Source of the DNA: Lysobacter arvi
GTDB taxonomy: Bacteria > Pseudomonadota > Gammaproteobacteria > Xanthomonadales > Xanthomonadaceae
Length of the DNA stretch: 64,000 bases
Direction of reading: 5' to 3'
Assembly: GCA_031216755.1 (NCBI GenBank)
Contig: JARUHG010000001.1
Span: 744,001-808,000, forward strand
In this document: piece after piece, positions 1-7,444 of the stretch
Layout: the number at the start of each line of letters is the position of its first letter
Position numbering within the stretch: position 1 is the first letter of the stretch
Notes under the pieces: generated by a model
What the model was told of the DNA's origin: nothing
Databases searched by the model: none
The model's input: the letters and a program-made list of their open reading frames with translations, nothing else
Position numbers and translations under genes: made by a program

Positions 1-254
1 AGATCCGGCTTCGTCACCACGACATAGCCCACCGGAGCTTCCCCCGGGACTGCGCTTGCAAGCCACACGGCCGAGTGCGAGTCGTCCAGCCACTGCACGT
101 AGTACGACGGGGAATGCGCCTTGCGGCAGTGTTCCAGGATCGCGCCGCCGTCGAGCACGCCCGAGAACGTCTCCAGGAAGGTCGCCTGCCCTACCAATGA
201 CAGGGCGCTTTCGTCCCCGGATTGCGCCCTGCGTATCACGACTTCGACTGCCAT
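1..254 (-). CDS. GNAT-family N-acetyltransferase, 3' part missing at window edge
   Basis: A minus-strand reading frame opens with ATG at 254 and runs without a stop to the left edge, giving the first 84 residues. The translation starts MAVEVVIRRAQSGDESALS and continues with a TFLETF segment, then WLDDSHSAVWLA and PVGYVVV. This order (helix 1-2 substrate region, then the beta4 strand GYVVV) is the usual N-terminal layout of GNAT acetyltransferases, which transfer an acetyl group from acetyl-CoA to an amine. The acetyl-CoA-binding R/Q-x-x-G-x-G/A motif would lie beyond the edge, so substrate and family member cannot be named. The family call is by pattern, not by a complete domain. Confidence 0.65.
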   Translation of the reverse strand, partial: MAVEVVIRRAQSGDESALSLVGQATFLETFSGVLDGGAILEHCRKAHSPSYYVQWLDDSHSAVWLASAVPGEAPVGYVVVTKPD

Positions 255-384
255 GCCCCCTCCCCTGTCTGCTGCACGGGTTGCGTCCCGCCCCGACGCA
301 ACTGTTCGGGCAGATTGAACGAATCGGTGCCGCGGTTTCAAGAAGCGCTTCGGCTGTCGATTCGGGTCGTTTGCATGCGAACGG

Positions 385-409
385 CCGCTTCGGGTCGCAA
401 GCGGACATT
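385..409 (+). repeat. Isolated single-hairpin relative of the paired-hairpin repeat
   Basis: CCGCTT and AAGCGG flank a loop CGGGTCGC and are followed by GGACATT. This matches the first hairpin of the repeat units at 10.8-12.7 kb, but the second hairpin is absent. It lies between the stop of the antiporter gene (460) and the start of the acetyltransferase gene (254). Confidence 0.6.
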
Positions 410-459
410 CGCATCGATGTGCGCCAACGCCTGCAGATGCCTGCAGTCGCCGCGTCATC

Positions 460-1713
460 TCATAGCAGCGCGAATGCCGCGGCGGCGATGGCGGTAGGCA
501 GCAAGGCGCCGGCGAGCAACCCGCCTGCGCTGATGGTTTCGTCCGCGAACCCCTTCTCCAGCAGCGAGGCGCCCGCGGGATTGGGTGCGTTCGCGATCAC
601 CGTGAGGCCGCCGCCCGCGACGGCGCCCGCGACCAGCCAGTACTTGGCGTCGTCGGTGATCTGGTCCGAAAGCGAGCCCAGGTACGTCAGCGCGGCGTTG
701 TCCGTGACGGCGGTGAGCGACAGCGCGCCGAGGAACAGCTGGAGATCGTCGAGCGAGCCGATCACCGGCTGCAGCCACCAGCGCTGCAAGCCGCCGAGCA
801 CCACCAGCCCCGCGAGAAAGAAGCCGACCAGCAGCGCCTCGCGCAGGATCAGCGGGTCCTGGTGGCGTTCGTACGCGTGCGCGATGCCGAGGAACATCAG
901 CAGCAGGCCGATGAAGATCACCGGATGGTGCGCGAACACCACGATGCCGGCGAGCAGCGCGAAATGCACGAGCACGATCGGAAGCGGAACCGGATCGATC
1001 ACGCGCTCCTGCAGCGAAGCGCGCGGCAGGTACCGACGCAGCACCAGCACCGCGATCGTGGCGTTGGCGGCGACCGCCAGCGCGGCCTTCCAGCCGAACG
1101 TCGCGAGCATGAAGGGCGTCGTCCATCCCCAGGTCTCGGCGACCATGAGGATCGGTGGCGCGGCGTACGAGCTCAGCGTGCCGCCGATGGAGATGTTCAC
1201 GAACAGCACGCCGATCGCGAGGTATTTCGGCGCTTCGGGGATGTCACGACGAAACGCGATCGGCGCGAGCAGCAATGCCGCAATCGTCATCGCGGCCGGT
1301 TCGGTGATCAACGAACCAAGCAGCGGTACCGCGGCCAGGCCCAGCCAGGCCTGCGAGAGCGAGACGCGCAGCGGCAGCCATCGCGAGAGCGTGTTCACCA
1401 CGTTGGCCACGGCGCTCACGATGGGACGCGAAGCGGCGACCACCATGATGGCGAACACGAACAGCGGCTCGGTGTAGTTGCGCGACTCCACGTATGTCAC
1501 GACTTCCGAGGCGCCCTGGAACGTGGCCAGGATCGCCATGAGCACGATGGCCCAGAAGCCGAAGACGACTTCCACCTCGCTCAGCAGATGGAAGATGCCC
1601 GCGTGGCGTGGCGAGCGGCATGCCAGCCGCTCGAGCTGCTTGGCAGCGAAGGTGTGGAGAATGGCGAGGGCGAAAACGCCCGTGGCGATCAGGTCGAAGA
1701 GGGTCGGCTGCAT
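460..1713 (-). CDS. Putative Na+/H+ antiporter family membrane protein
   Basis: The 417-residue product is almost entirely hydrophobic with about ten to twelve membrane segments, beginning with an N-terminal segment FDLIATGVFALAILHTF. It carries TEPAAMTIAALLLAP, GGTLSSYAAPPILM and a late TDNAALTYLG segment. The paired TEPAA/TDNAA half-repeats resemble the core of ion-transporter-superfamily sodium/proton antiporters, and the protein fits the putative Na+/H+ antiporter family Pfam calls Na_H_antiport_2. A role in inner-membrane sodium/proton exchange is inferred from family. I chose the ATG at 1713; an in-frame TTG at 1725 would add four residues. No obvious operon partner is present. Confidence 0.75.
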   Translation of the reverse strand: MQPTLFDLIATGVFALAILHTFAAKQLERLACRSPRHAGIFHLLSEVEVVFGFWAIVLMAILATFQGASEVVTYVESRNYTEPLFVFAIMVVAASRPIVSAVANVVNTLSRWLPLRVSLSQAWLGLAAVPLLGSLITEPAAMTIAALLLAPIAFRRDIPEAPKYLAIGVLFVNISIGGTLSSYAAPPILMVAETWGWTTPFMLATFGWKAALAVAANATIAVLVLRRYLPRASLQERVIDPVPLPIVLVHFALLAGIVVFAHHPVIFIGLLLMFLGIAHAYERHQDPLILREALLVGFFLAGLVVLGGLQRWWLQPVIGSLDDLQLFLGALSLTAVTDNAALTYLGSLSDQITDDAKYWLVAGAVAGGGLTVIANAPNPAGASLLEKGFADETISAGGLLAGALLPTAIAAAAFALL

Positions 1714-1984
1714 GGATCCAGGCAATCACGGGCCGCGTGGCGGCCCGACCGACGCTGATCCTGCCCTTGGCGGGCACCCGGCGCCAGTCTAACAGCGGCG
1801 TGCGTGAGGGCGAAGCATGCGCGGCGGCAGGTGCGGTGTACGTCACATGACACCGGACGCGGCCATGATGATCGTGCCCTCGAACATGTACGGCGATGTT
1901 CGTCGCAGGACTTATGGCCCATCCGCATCGCGTGCGGTTCGGCTCGAATGGACCGGCAACTCCGCAACGCAGTGCCATCTCCCG

Positions 1985-2206
1985 ATGCAGCAAGATCGAA
2001 AAGGCACCGACGCGAATGCCCACGACATCCTGATCCGATCCGTCGGCCAGGCGATTCGCGAGGTCCACGGCGCGGCCTCGTGGCCGGACGTCGAACGCCG
2101 GGCCGAAGCGCTCTGGCGCGCCTATGCCGACGCGACGGGCATTCCGTGGGCGCACGTGGCCGAACGCGTGCAGCAGGCGTGGCGCAGCGCGCCCTCCTCG
2201 GATTGA
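1985..2206 (+). CDS. Hypothetical small protein
   Basis: The 73-residue product starts MQQDRKGTDANAHDILIRSV and contains a Trp/Arg-rich amphipathic stretch (WPDVERRAEALWRAYADA) before ending RSAPSSD. Third codon positions are mostly G/C from this ATG on, which supports coding. The frame is open further upstream to 1817, but that stretch has less typical codon use. It has no membrane segment or signal peptide and I do not recognise a domain. It lies between two oppositely oriented transporter genes and precedes the BCCT gene by 81 bp. Confidence 0.55.
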   Translation: MQQDRKGTDANAHDILIRSVGQAIREVHGAASWPDVERRAEALWRAYADATGIPWAHVAERVQQAWRSAPSSD

Positions 2207-2287
2207 GCGCGGCATAGCGGCACGACGACGCGGCCGTCCGCGGGCGGGACGTACACTGCGCTACCGATCGCACTTGGCGTTCCTTCC

Positions 2288-3853
2288 ATGGTCTTCCGGC
2301 TTTCCATCGGCGTGCTCGCGATGCTGGTGCTCGCCGGCGTGCTCATTCCGGACACCTTCGGTTCCTGGAGCCTGCGCGTGCAGGCGGCGACGCTCGCCGG
2401 CGCGGGCTGGCTCTACCTGGTGGTCGTGTTCTGCGTGCTCGCGTTTCTCGGCTATCTGGGCTTCAGCCGGATCGGCCAGCTGCGGATCGGCGGCGCGGAT
2501 GCGGAGCCGCAGTTCTCGCGTCGATCGTGGTTCGCAATGCTGTTCTCGGCGGGCATGGGCATCGGCCTGGTGTTCTGGGGCGCGGCCGAACCGCTCTCGC
2601 ACTACGCGAGTCCGCCCGAAGGCATCCAGCCTGCCACGGTGGAGGCTGCTCGCGCGGCGATGCGATACGCCTTCTTCCATTGGGGACTGCATCCGTGGGC
2701 GATCTACGCACTGATGGGGCTCGCCATGGCGTGGGCGCAGTACAACCGGAACTCGCGCGGTCAGATCAGCGATCTGCTCGAGCCGCTCATCGGTCGCCAC
2801 GTGCATGGGCTGGCCGGCCGGCTCGTCGACGTGCTGGCCGTCGTTGCCACCGCCGTCGGCGTGGCGACGACGCTGGGCCTGGGCGCCGTGCAGATCAGTG
2901 CGGGACTGGAGCATGTCGCGGGAATTCCCGCCACCTTCGCGACGCAGTTGGTGGTGATCGCGATCGCGTTCGTTCTCTACATGGCGTCGAGTGCGTCGGG
3001 GCTCGACCGCGGAATCAAATGGCTTTCGAACTTCAACATCGGCGTCGCGGCCGCCTTGCTGCTGCTGGTGATGGCGCTCGGCCCGACGGCCTTCATCTTC
3101 GAGACGTTCACCACCACGCTGGGCGGTTACCTCAACCAGCTTCCGTCGATGAGCCTGCGGATGACGCCGTTCTCCCAGACCTCATGGGTCGGCGAATGGA
3201 CGATCTTCTACTGGGCGTGGTGGATCGCGTGGGCGCCCTTCGTCGGCGCCTTCTTCGCGCGGATCTCCTACGGCCGCACGGTGCGCGAGTTCGTTTTCGG
3301 CGTGGTCTTCGGGCCGGCGCTGGCCAGTTTCCTCTGGTTCTCCGCGTTCGGCGGAACGGCGCTGTATCAGCAGATGTTCGGCGGCGTGGACCTGCTTTCG
3401 GTCCTCGCGCAGGGCTACGAGCACGTGCTGTTCGCGATGAGCGGGCACCTGCCGCTGGCGGGATTGCTCGCGTGGGGCGCGATCGTGCTGCTGCTGGCCT
3501 TCTTCGTGACGTCGGCCGACTCGGCGACGCTGGTGCTCGCCAGCATGTCCAGCGAAAGCCCGGACGATCCACCGGTATCGCGCCGCGTCGCTTGGGGCGT
3601 CATGCAGGCCGGCATCGCGATCGCGCTGCTGTACGCGGGAGGGTTGAACGCGCTGCAGGCGGTGGTCATCGTGGCCGCCCTGCCCTTTGCGGTTCTGCTC
3701 GCGGCGGTGCTGTTCTCGTTGCGCAAGGTGCTTGCGCACGACCTCGCCGCACGCGAACAGGAGGAGCGCGAACTGCACCGCGCCGAGCAGCGCTGGCTGC
3801 AGAGGGAGCGCGATGCCGAACAGCGGGACGCGGCCCGGCCGGGCGACCCGTGA
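2288..3853 (+). CDS. BCCT-family betaine/carnitine/choline transporter
   Basis: The 521-residue inner-membrane protein belongs to the betaine/carnitine/choline transporter family, which imports quaternary-ammonium osmolytes with sodium or protons. It has the glycine-rich GMGIGLVFWGAAEPL segment of TM3 at residues 89-103. It also has the aromatic substrate-site segment FYWAWWIAWAPFVGAFFARI (TM8 in BetP numbering) and the conserved TSADSAT stretch. The GMGIG form, with Met, is the one seen in sodium-coupled members. The C-terminus is a highly charged tail (DLAAREQEERELHRAEQRW), comparable to osmosensing tails of BetP-like proteins. The ATG at 2288 lacks a strong ribosome-binding site. Likely an osmoprotectant importer; substrate unassigned. 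Confidence 0.93.
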   Translation: MVFRLSIGVLAMLVLAGVLIPDTFGSWSLRVQAATLAGAGWLYLVVVFCVLAFLGYLGFSRIGQLRIGGADAEPQFSRRSWFAMLFSAGMGIGLVFWGAAEPLSHYASPPEGIQPATVEAARAAMRYAFFHWGLHPWAIYALMGLAMAWAQYNRNSRGQISDLLEPLIGRHVHGLAGRLVDVLAVVATAVGVATTLGLGAVQISAGLEHVAGIPATFATQLVVIAIAFVLYMASSASGLDRGIKWLSNFNIGVAAALLLLVMALGPTAFIFETFTTTLGGYLNQLPSMSLRMTPFSQTSWVGEWTIFYWAWWIAWAPFVGAFFARISYGRTVREFVFGVVFGPALASFLWFSAFGGTALYQQMFGGVDLLSVLAQGYEHVLFAMSGHLPLAGLLAWGAIVLLLAFFVTSADSATLVLASMSSESPDDPPVSRRVAWGVMQAGIAIALLYAGGLNALQAVVIVAALPFAVLLAAVLFSLRKVLAHDLAAREQEERELHRAEQRWLQRERDAEQRDAARPGDP

Positions 3854-3919
3854 GCGCCCTCCGCGTTGGGCCGGACTCACCGTTCGTTGGCGGAACGGCT
3901 CGCTTGCGCGTGCCGTCGC

Positions 3920-4669
3920 TCAGAACCTGAAGCCGTAGCCGAGCGCTGGCCCCTTCACCGCCAGATCGGCCTCGACGCCGCGCGCCTGTGCATCCACATC
4001 CAGGTAACGGTAGCCAAAGAACCAGAGGCCGGATTTCATCTTGTAATTGGCGATGAGGCTGGCATTCCACGTGCCCTCGGTCTCGCCCCAGGAACCGTCG
4101 CCGCGCAGCGTGAGGCCCCACCGCTCGCCGAAGGCCCAGGTGTAACGCGCGCCGAGCATGAAATCGCTGAAGGACTTGTCCAGATCGACATGTATCGGCG
4201 ACAGCGCGAGCGGCCCCGTGGGCGTGATCGTGCTGGCGATGTCCAGGTCGATGTAGCGCAGCCCCGCGAAGACGTCCGCGCCGGTGAAGCGCTGCTCACC
4301 CGGGCTCCACACCGCCGCGGCCTCGAACAGCCGCGTGTCCAGATCGGAGTCCGAATGGAAGAGCCGGCGCGTGTTCTCGTCTGCCAGTCCAAGGTAGGTG
4401 AAATCGGCGAACACGCCGAAGCGGTCGCCCTGGCCCTCTGCGTGGATCTGGAAGGCACCGTCGAGCTTGTCGATGATGTCGTCGAAGCCGGTGCGACGCG
4501 AAATGGTGTTCGACACCGCGGGCGACACGTCGAGGTCCGTGTTTACGTCCACCGCCCACAGGTAGGGCGCGACGATCCAGTGCCACCGCTCCTGCGCGGC
4601 GGCATCGGTGGACGCGAGCCCGACGAGGGCGGCCAGTCCGGCCATGGCATGGCGCATCGATGCTTTCAT
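3920..4669 (-). CDS. Exported outer-membrane beta-barrel-like protein
   Basis: The 249-residue product begins with a Sec signal peptide (MKASMRHAMAGLAALVGLA... cleaved after DAAAQ). It continues as alternating amphipathic strands and ends GYGFRF, a typical C-terminal aromatic sorting signal for Bam-dependent barrels. Repeated segments such as FADFTYLGLADE, DVFAGLRYIDLDIA, MLGARYTWAFGERW and WFFGYRYLDVDAQ look like hairpin strands of an eight- to ten-stranded barrel. The start at 4669 was chosen because it gives a clean signal peptide. The gene follows the arylsulfatase gene in the same direction with a 70 bp gap, suggesting co-transcription and perhaps passage of sulfatase substrate or product. 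Function otherwise unknown. Confidence 0.75.
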   Translation of the reverse strand: MKASMRHAMAGLAALVGLASTDAAAQERWHWIVAPYLWAVDVNTDLDVSPAVSNTISRRTGFDDIIDKLDGAFQIHAEGQGDRFGVFADFTYLGLADENTRRLFHSDSDLDTRLFEAAAVWSPGEQRFTGADVFAGLRYIDLDIASTITPTGPLALSPIHVDLDKSFSDFMLGARYTWAFGERWGLTLRGDGSWGETEGTWNASLIANYKMKSGLWFFGYRYLDVDAQARGVEADLAVKGPALGYGFRF

Positions 4670-4739
4670 CGTCCCGGTCTCGTTGCAGGGACGCAGCCGG
4701 CGGCCGCGTCCGTCGCAGGCCCGCACATCGGCGGGAACT

Positions 4740-7121
4740 TCACTTCAGGTACTTCACGTCCAGTCGATCGATCCTGCCGTTGTAGGCGAAGGGCTTGCGG
4801 TCGAAGTACGCCTGCGACACCGGCGAGTAGCTGTCGCGGCCGACGTCGAAAGCATCGTTGGCGGTGAACGCCAGCGGTGCGGAGCGTGGCACGCGTCCCT
4901 GCGCGACCGGTTTGCCGTTGACGCGAAGCTCCACGTCCATCGGCGCCGCATGCTCGGAACCGACCTTGCGCGTTTCCACCTCGATCTTGACCTTGCCGGT
5001 CGGCAGCGGCGCGGACGAGGCCAAATGCGTGCGCTCGATCTCGAACAGGTTGTACTCGTAGTTCAGCTTGCCCTGATCCACCCACACCGCGACGCCACCG
5101 GAGAACGCGCCCAGCGCGTAAAGCACGCCCTGCGAATCCGGTTTGAGTTCCGCATCGATGGTGACCACGTTGCTGCGCGCGCCGACCTTGGGCGCGGCGA
5201 ATTCCGGAACGCCGGTGACGTCCTGCGTGTAGTTGAACTCGGTCGCCGGATTCGACGGCGCGTCTTCCGGATGGAACACCGCCGACCACAGGCCGCCGCC
5301 GACCGGCCACACCTTGTTGGCCTGCGCCTGCGCGTCGAACGTCGCCTTCAGCGTTTGCACGCGATCGGGATGCTGCGCGGCCACGTCGTTGGCCTGCGAG
5401 TAGTCGGCGCGAAGGTCGTGCAGTTCCCACGTGTCCTGGTCCGGCGCCCACTTGAAGATGGCCGGGTCGACGCCGGCCTTCCACGGAATGCGCGGCCCGA
5501 ACACCGACGCGATCCAGTCGTCCTGGTAGATCGCGCGGCTGCCCATGATCTCGAAGTACTGGCTCTTCTTGCGCCCCGGCGCCTTGGGCGCGTCGAAGGT
5601 GTACGCCATGCTCACGCCGTCCAGCGGTTCCTGCGTGATGCCGTCGACGAGCCTGGGCGGCGTGATGTCGAGCACGTCGTAGATGGTCGGCACGATGTCG
5701 TTGACGTGATGGAACTGCGTGCGCGGCGTCCTGTCGGGCTTGATCTTCTCCGGCCACGATACGACCAGCGGCGTGCGCGTTCCGCCGAAATGCGCGGCGA
5801 CCAGCTTGGTGGAGCGGTGCGGCGTGGAGCCCGCCCAGGCCCAGCCCGCGTGGTACATGTTGTCGGCCTTGGGCGATCCCAGCACGTCCAGCCCGCCGAG
5901 TTCGTTCATCACGCGGATGTGATCCTTGATCTCGGTGCGGATGCCGTTCTGCGCCAGCAGTTCGCTGATCGAGCCGTTCTGCCCTTCCGCGCTGGAACCG
6001 TTGTCGCCCCACACGTAGAAGACGAGCGTGTTGTCGCGGATGCCCATCTCGTCCAGCGCATCGATCAGGCGACCGGCCTGCGTATCGGCGTGCTCGGTGT
6101 AGCCGGCGAACACTTCCATCAGCCGCCGCTGGAACGGCTTCTCGTCCTCGGGAATGTCGGACCACGCGGCGAGCGAGTCCGGACGCGGCGTGAGTTCGGT
6201 GTCCTTCGGGATCCAGCCGAGCTTCTTCTGCCGCGCGAACACGTCCTCGCGCATCTGGTCCCAGCCGGCATCGAACTTCCCGTCGTAGCGGTCCGCCCAG
6301 TCCTTGGCGATGTGATGCGGCCCGTGCGACGCACCCGGCGCCCAATACATGAAGAACGGGCGGTCGGGCGTGAGCGCGTGCACCTGCTTCATCCAGGACA
6401 CGGCCTTGTCGGTCATGTCCTGCGTGAAGTGGTAGTCCTCCTTGCCATGCGAGGGGTCGATGCGCACGGTGTTCTCGACGACCGCCGGTTCCCACTGCGA
6501 CGACTCGCCGGCGAGGAAGCCGTAGAAGTAGTCGAAGCCGATGCCCTCGCCGGCCGGCCAGTCGGTGTACGGGCCGACTGCCGTCGTTTCGTTGGCGGGC
6601 GTGTTGTGCCACTTCCCGAAGGCCGCAGTGGCGTAGCCGTAATAGCCCAGCACCTTCGCCGCCGTGGCCGACGTGCGCGGGATGCGACCGGTGTAGCCAT
6701 CCCAGTCGTTCGCCAGTTCGGCGATCTGGCCGTTGCCGACGCGATGGTGATTGCGGCCCGTGAGCAGCGCGGCGCGCGTGGGCGAGCACATCGCCGCGTT
6801 GTGGAAGCGGTTGTACGCGACGCCCTGCTTCGCCAGCCGGCTCAAGGTCGGCGTGTGGATGGGGCCGCCGAACGTGCCCGGCAGCGCCGGCCCGACGTCG
6901 TCCAGCATGATGATCACGATATTGGGCGCGTTCGCCGGCAGGTGCGGCTTGGCGGGCAAGGGGCTGTACGTCGAGGCGGCAATGGTCGGACCGGCCTTGC
7001 TGCCCGAGGGCTTCGGAGGAAACGGCAGCGAGTCCTGCGCCCATGCCGGCGCCGAGAACAACAGCGCGCCGATGGCGAGGGCCAGGCCGCGAACCTTGAT
7101 GCGCTTGCTGGAAGCCTTCAT
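4740..7121 (-). CDS. Exported arylsulfatase (sulfatase family)
   Basis: The 793-residue exported enzyme hydrolyses sulfate esters. A signal peptide ends around SAPAWAQ (residue 29). The N-terminal metal-site motif NIVIIMLDDVG lies at 67-77. The catalytic signature CSPTRAALLTGR begins at Cys112, the residue converted to formylglycine in this family. Further conserved segments are FGKWHN, a long catalytic core, DNGSS and TPLVVSWP. The last ~150 residues form a beta-rich C-terminal domain common in large periplasmic arylsulfatases. The strong AGGAGG sequence 6 bp before the ATG supports the start. It likely shares a transcript with the downstream outer-membrane protein. No formylglycine-generating maturase gene is in the window. 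Substrate is unknown. Confidence 0.93.
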   Translation of the reverse strand: MKASSKRIKVRGLALAIGALLFSAPAWAQDSLPFPPKPSGSKAGPTIAASTYSPLPAKPHLPANAPNIVIIMLDDVGPALPGTFGGPIHTPTLSRLAKQGVAYNRFHNAAMCSPTRAALLTGRNHHRVGNGQIAELANDWDGYTGRIPRTSATAAKVLGYYGYATAAFGKWHNTPANETTAVGPYTDWPAGEGIGFDYFYGFLAGESSQWEPAVVENTVRIDPSHGKEDYHFTQDMTDKAVSWMKQVHALTPDRPFFMYWAPGASHGPHHIAKDWADRYDGKFDAGWDQMREDVFARQKKLGWIPKDTELTPRPDSLAAWSDIPEDEKPFQRRLMEVFAGYTEHADTQAGRLIDALDEMGIRDNTLVFYVWGDNGSSAEGQNGSISELLAQNGIRTEIKDHIRVMNELGGLDVLGSPKADNMYHAGWAWAGSTPHRSTKLVAAHFGGTRTPLVVSWPEKIKPDRTPRTQFHHVNDIVPTIYDVLDITPPRLVDGITQEPLDGVSMAYTFDAPKAPGRKKSQYFEIMGSRAIYQDDWIASVFGPRIPWKAGVDPAIFKWAPDQDTWELHDLRADYSQANDVAAQHPDRVQTLKATFDAQAQANKVWPVGGGLWSAVFHPEDAPSNPATEFNYTQDVTGVPEFAAPKVGARSNVVTIDAELKPDSQGVLYALGAFSGGVAVWVDQGKLNYEYNLFEIERTHLASSAPLPTGKVKIEVETRKVGSEHAAPMDVELRVNGKPVAQGRVPRSAPLAFTANDAFDVGRDSYSPVSQAYFDRKPFAYNGRIDRLDVKYLK

Positions 7122-7444
7122 GCGATCCTCCTGCTCGGGTGGGGAATCCTGAACCGGGCGGGCCCGGTTACGTCCGGACGGCTGGTGCTATCGCTGCAGG
7201 TCGTTGGAGCGGCGGTGCGTGCGTGCGGCTGCGCGCTGGGCGCATTTCGATCGTTGAGGAACCAACGCAGGGCGTGGCGACGGCGTTCGACTGATGCGTC
7301 TGTCCTTTCCGTGGAGCCCCTGTCGTGGGAACGTTAAATACCCGCCCGCAGCGTCAACGGGACGTGAAAACGTGTGATCCGCTGCGCACTTGATGCCTGC
7401 ATGCCCGGCGCTGGAACGTCCGGGACGCGACTACCGCGCGACCC
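7122..7444. other. Intergenic stretch upstream of the arylsulfatase gene
   Basis: These 323 bp hold the strong AGGAGG ribosome-binding site of the arylsulfatase gene near 7128-7133 and an A+T-richer patch around 7335-7375 that may hold its promoter. I see no convincing gene, repeat or terminator here. Confidence 0.5.

Noticed and set aside
3880-3898. Short stem-loop CCGTTC / GAACGG between the BCCT and outer-membrane protein genes
   Set aside because: The stem is only six base pairs with a 7-base loop and no T-tract; too weak to call a terminator.
4608-7337. A 909-codon plus-strand frame opposite the arylsulfatase gene
   Set aside because: It is a shadow of the sulfatase coding strand, with low-complexity Arg/Val/Leu composition and no motif.
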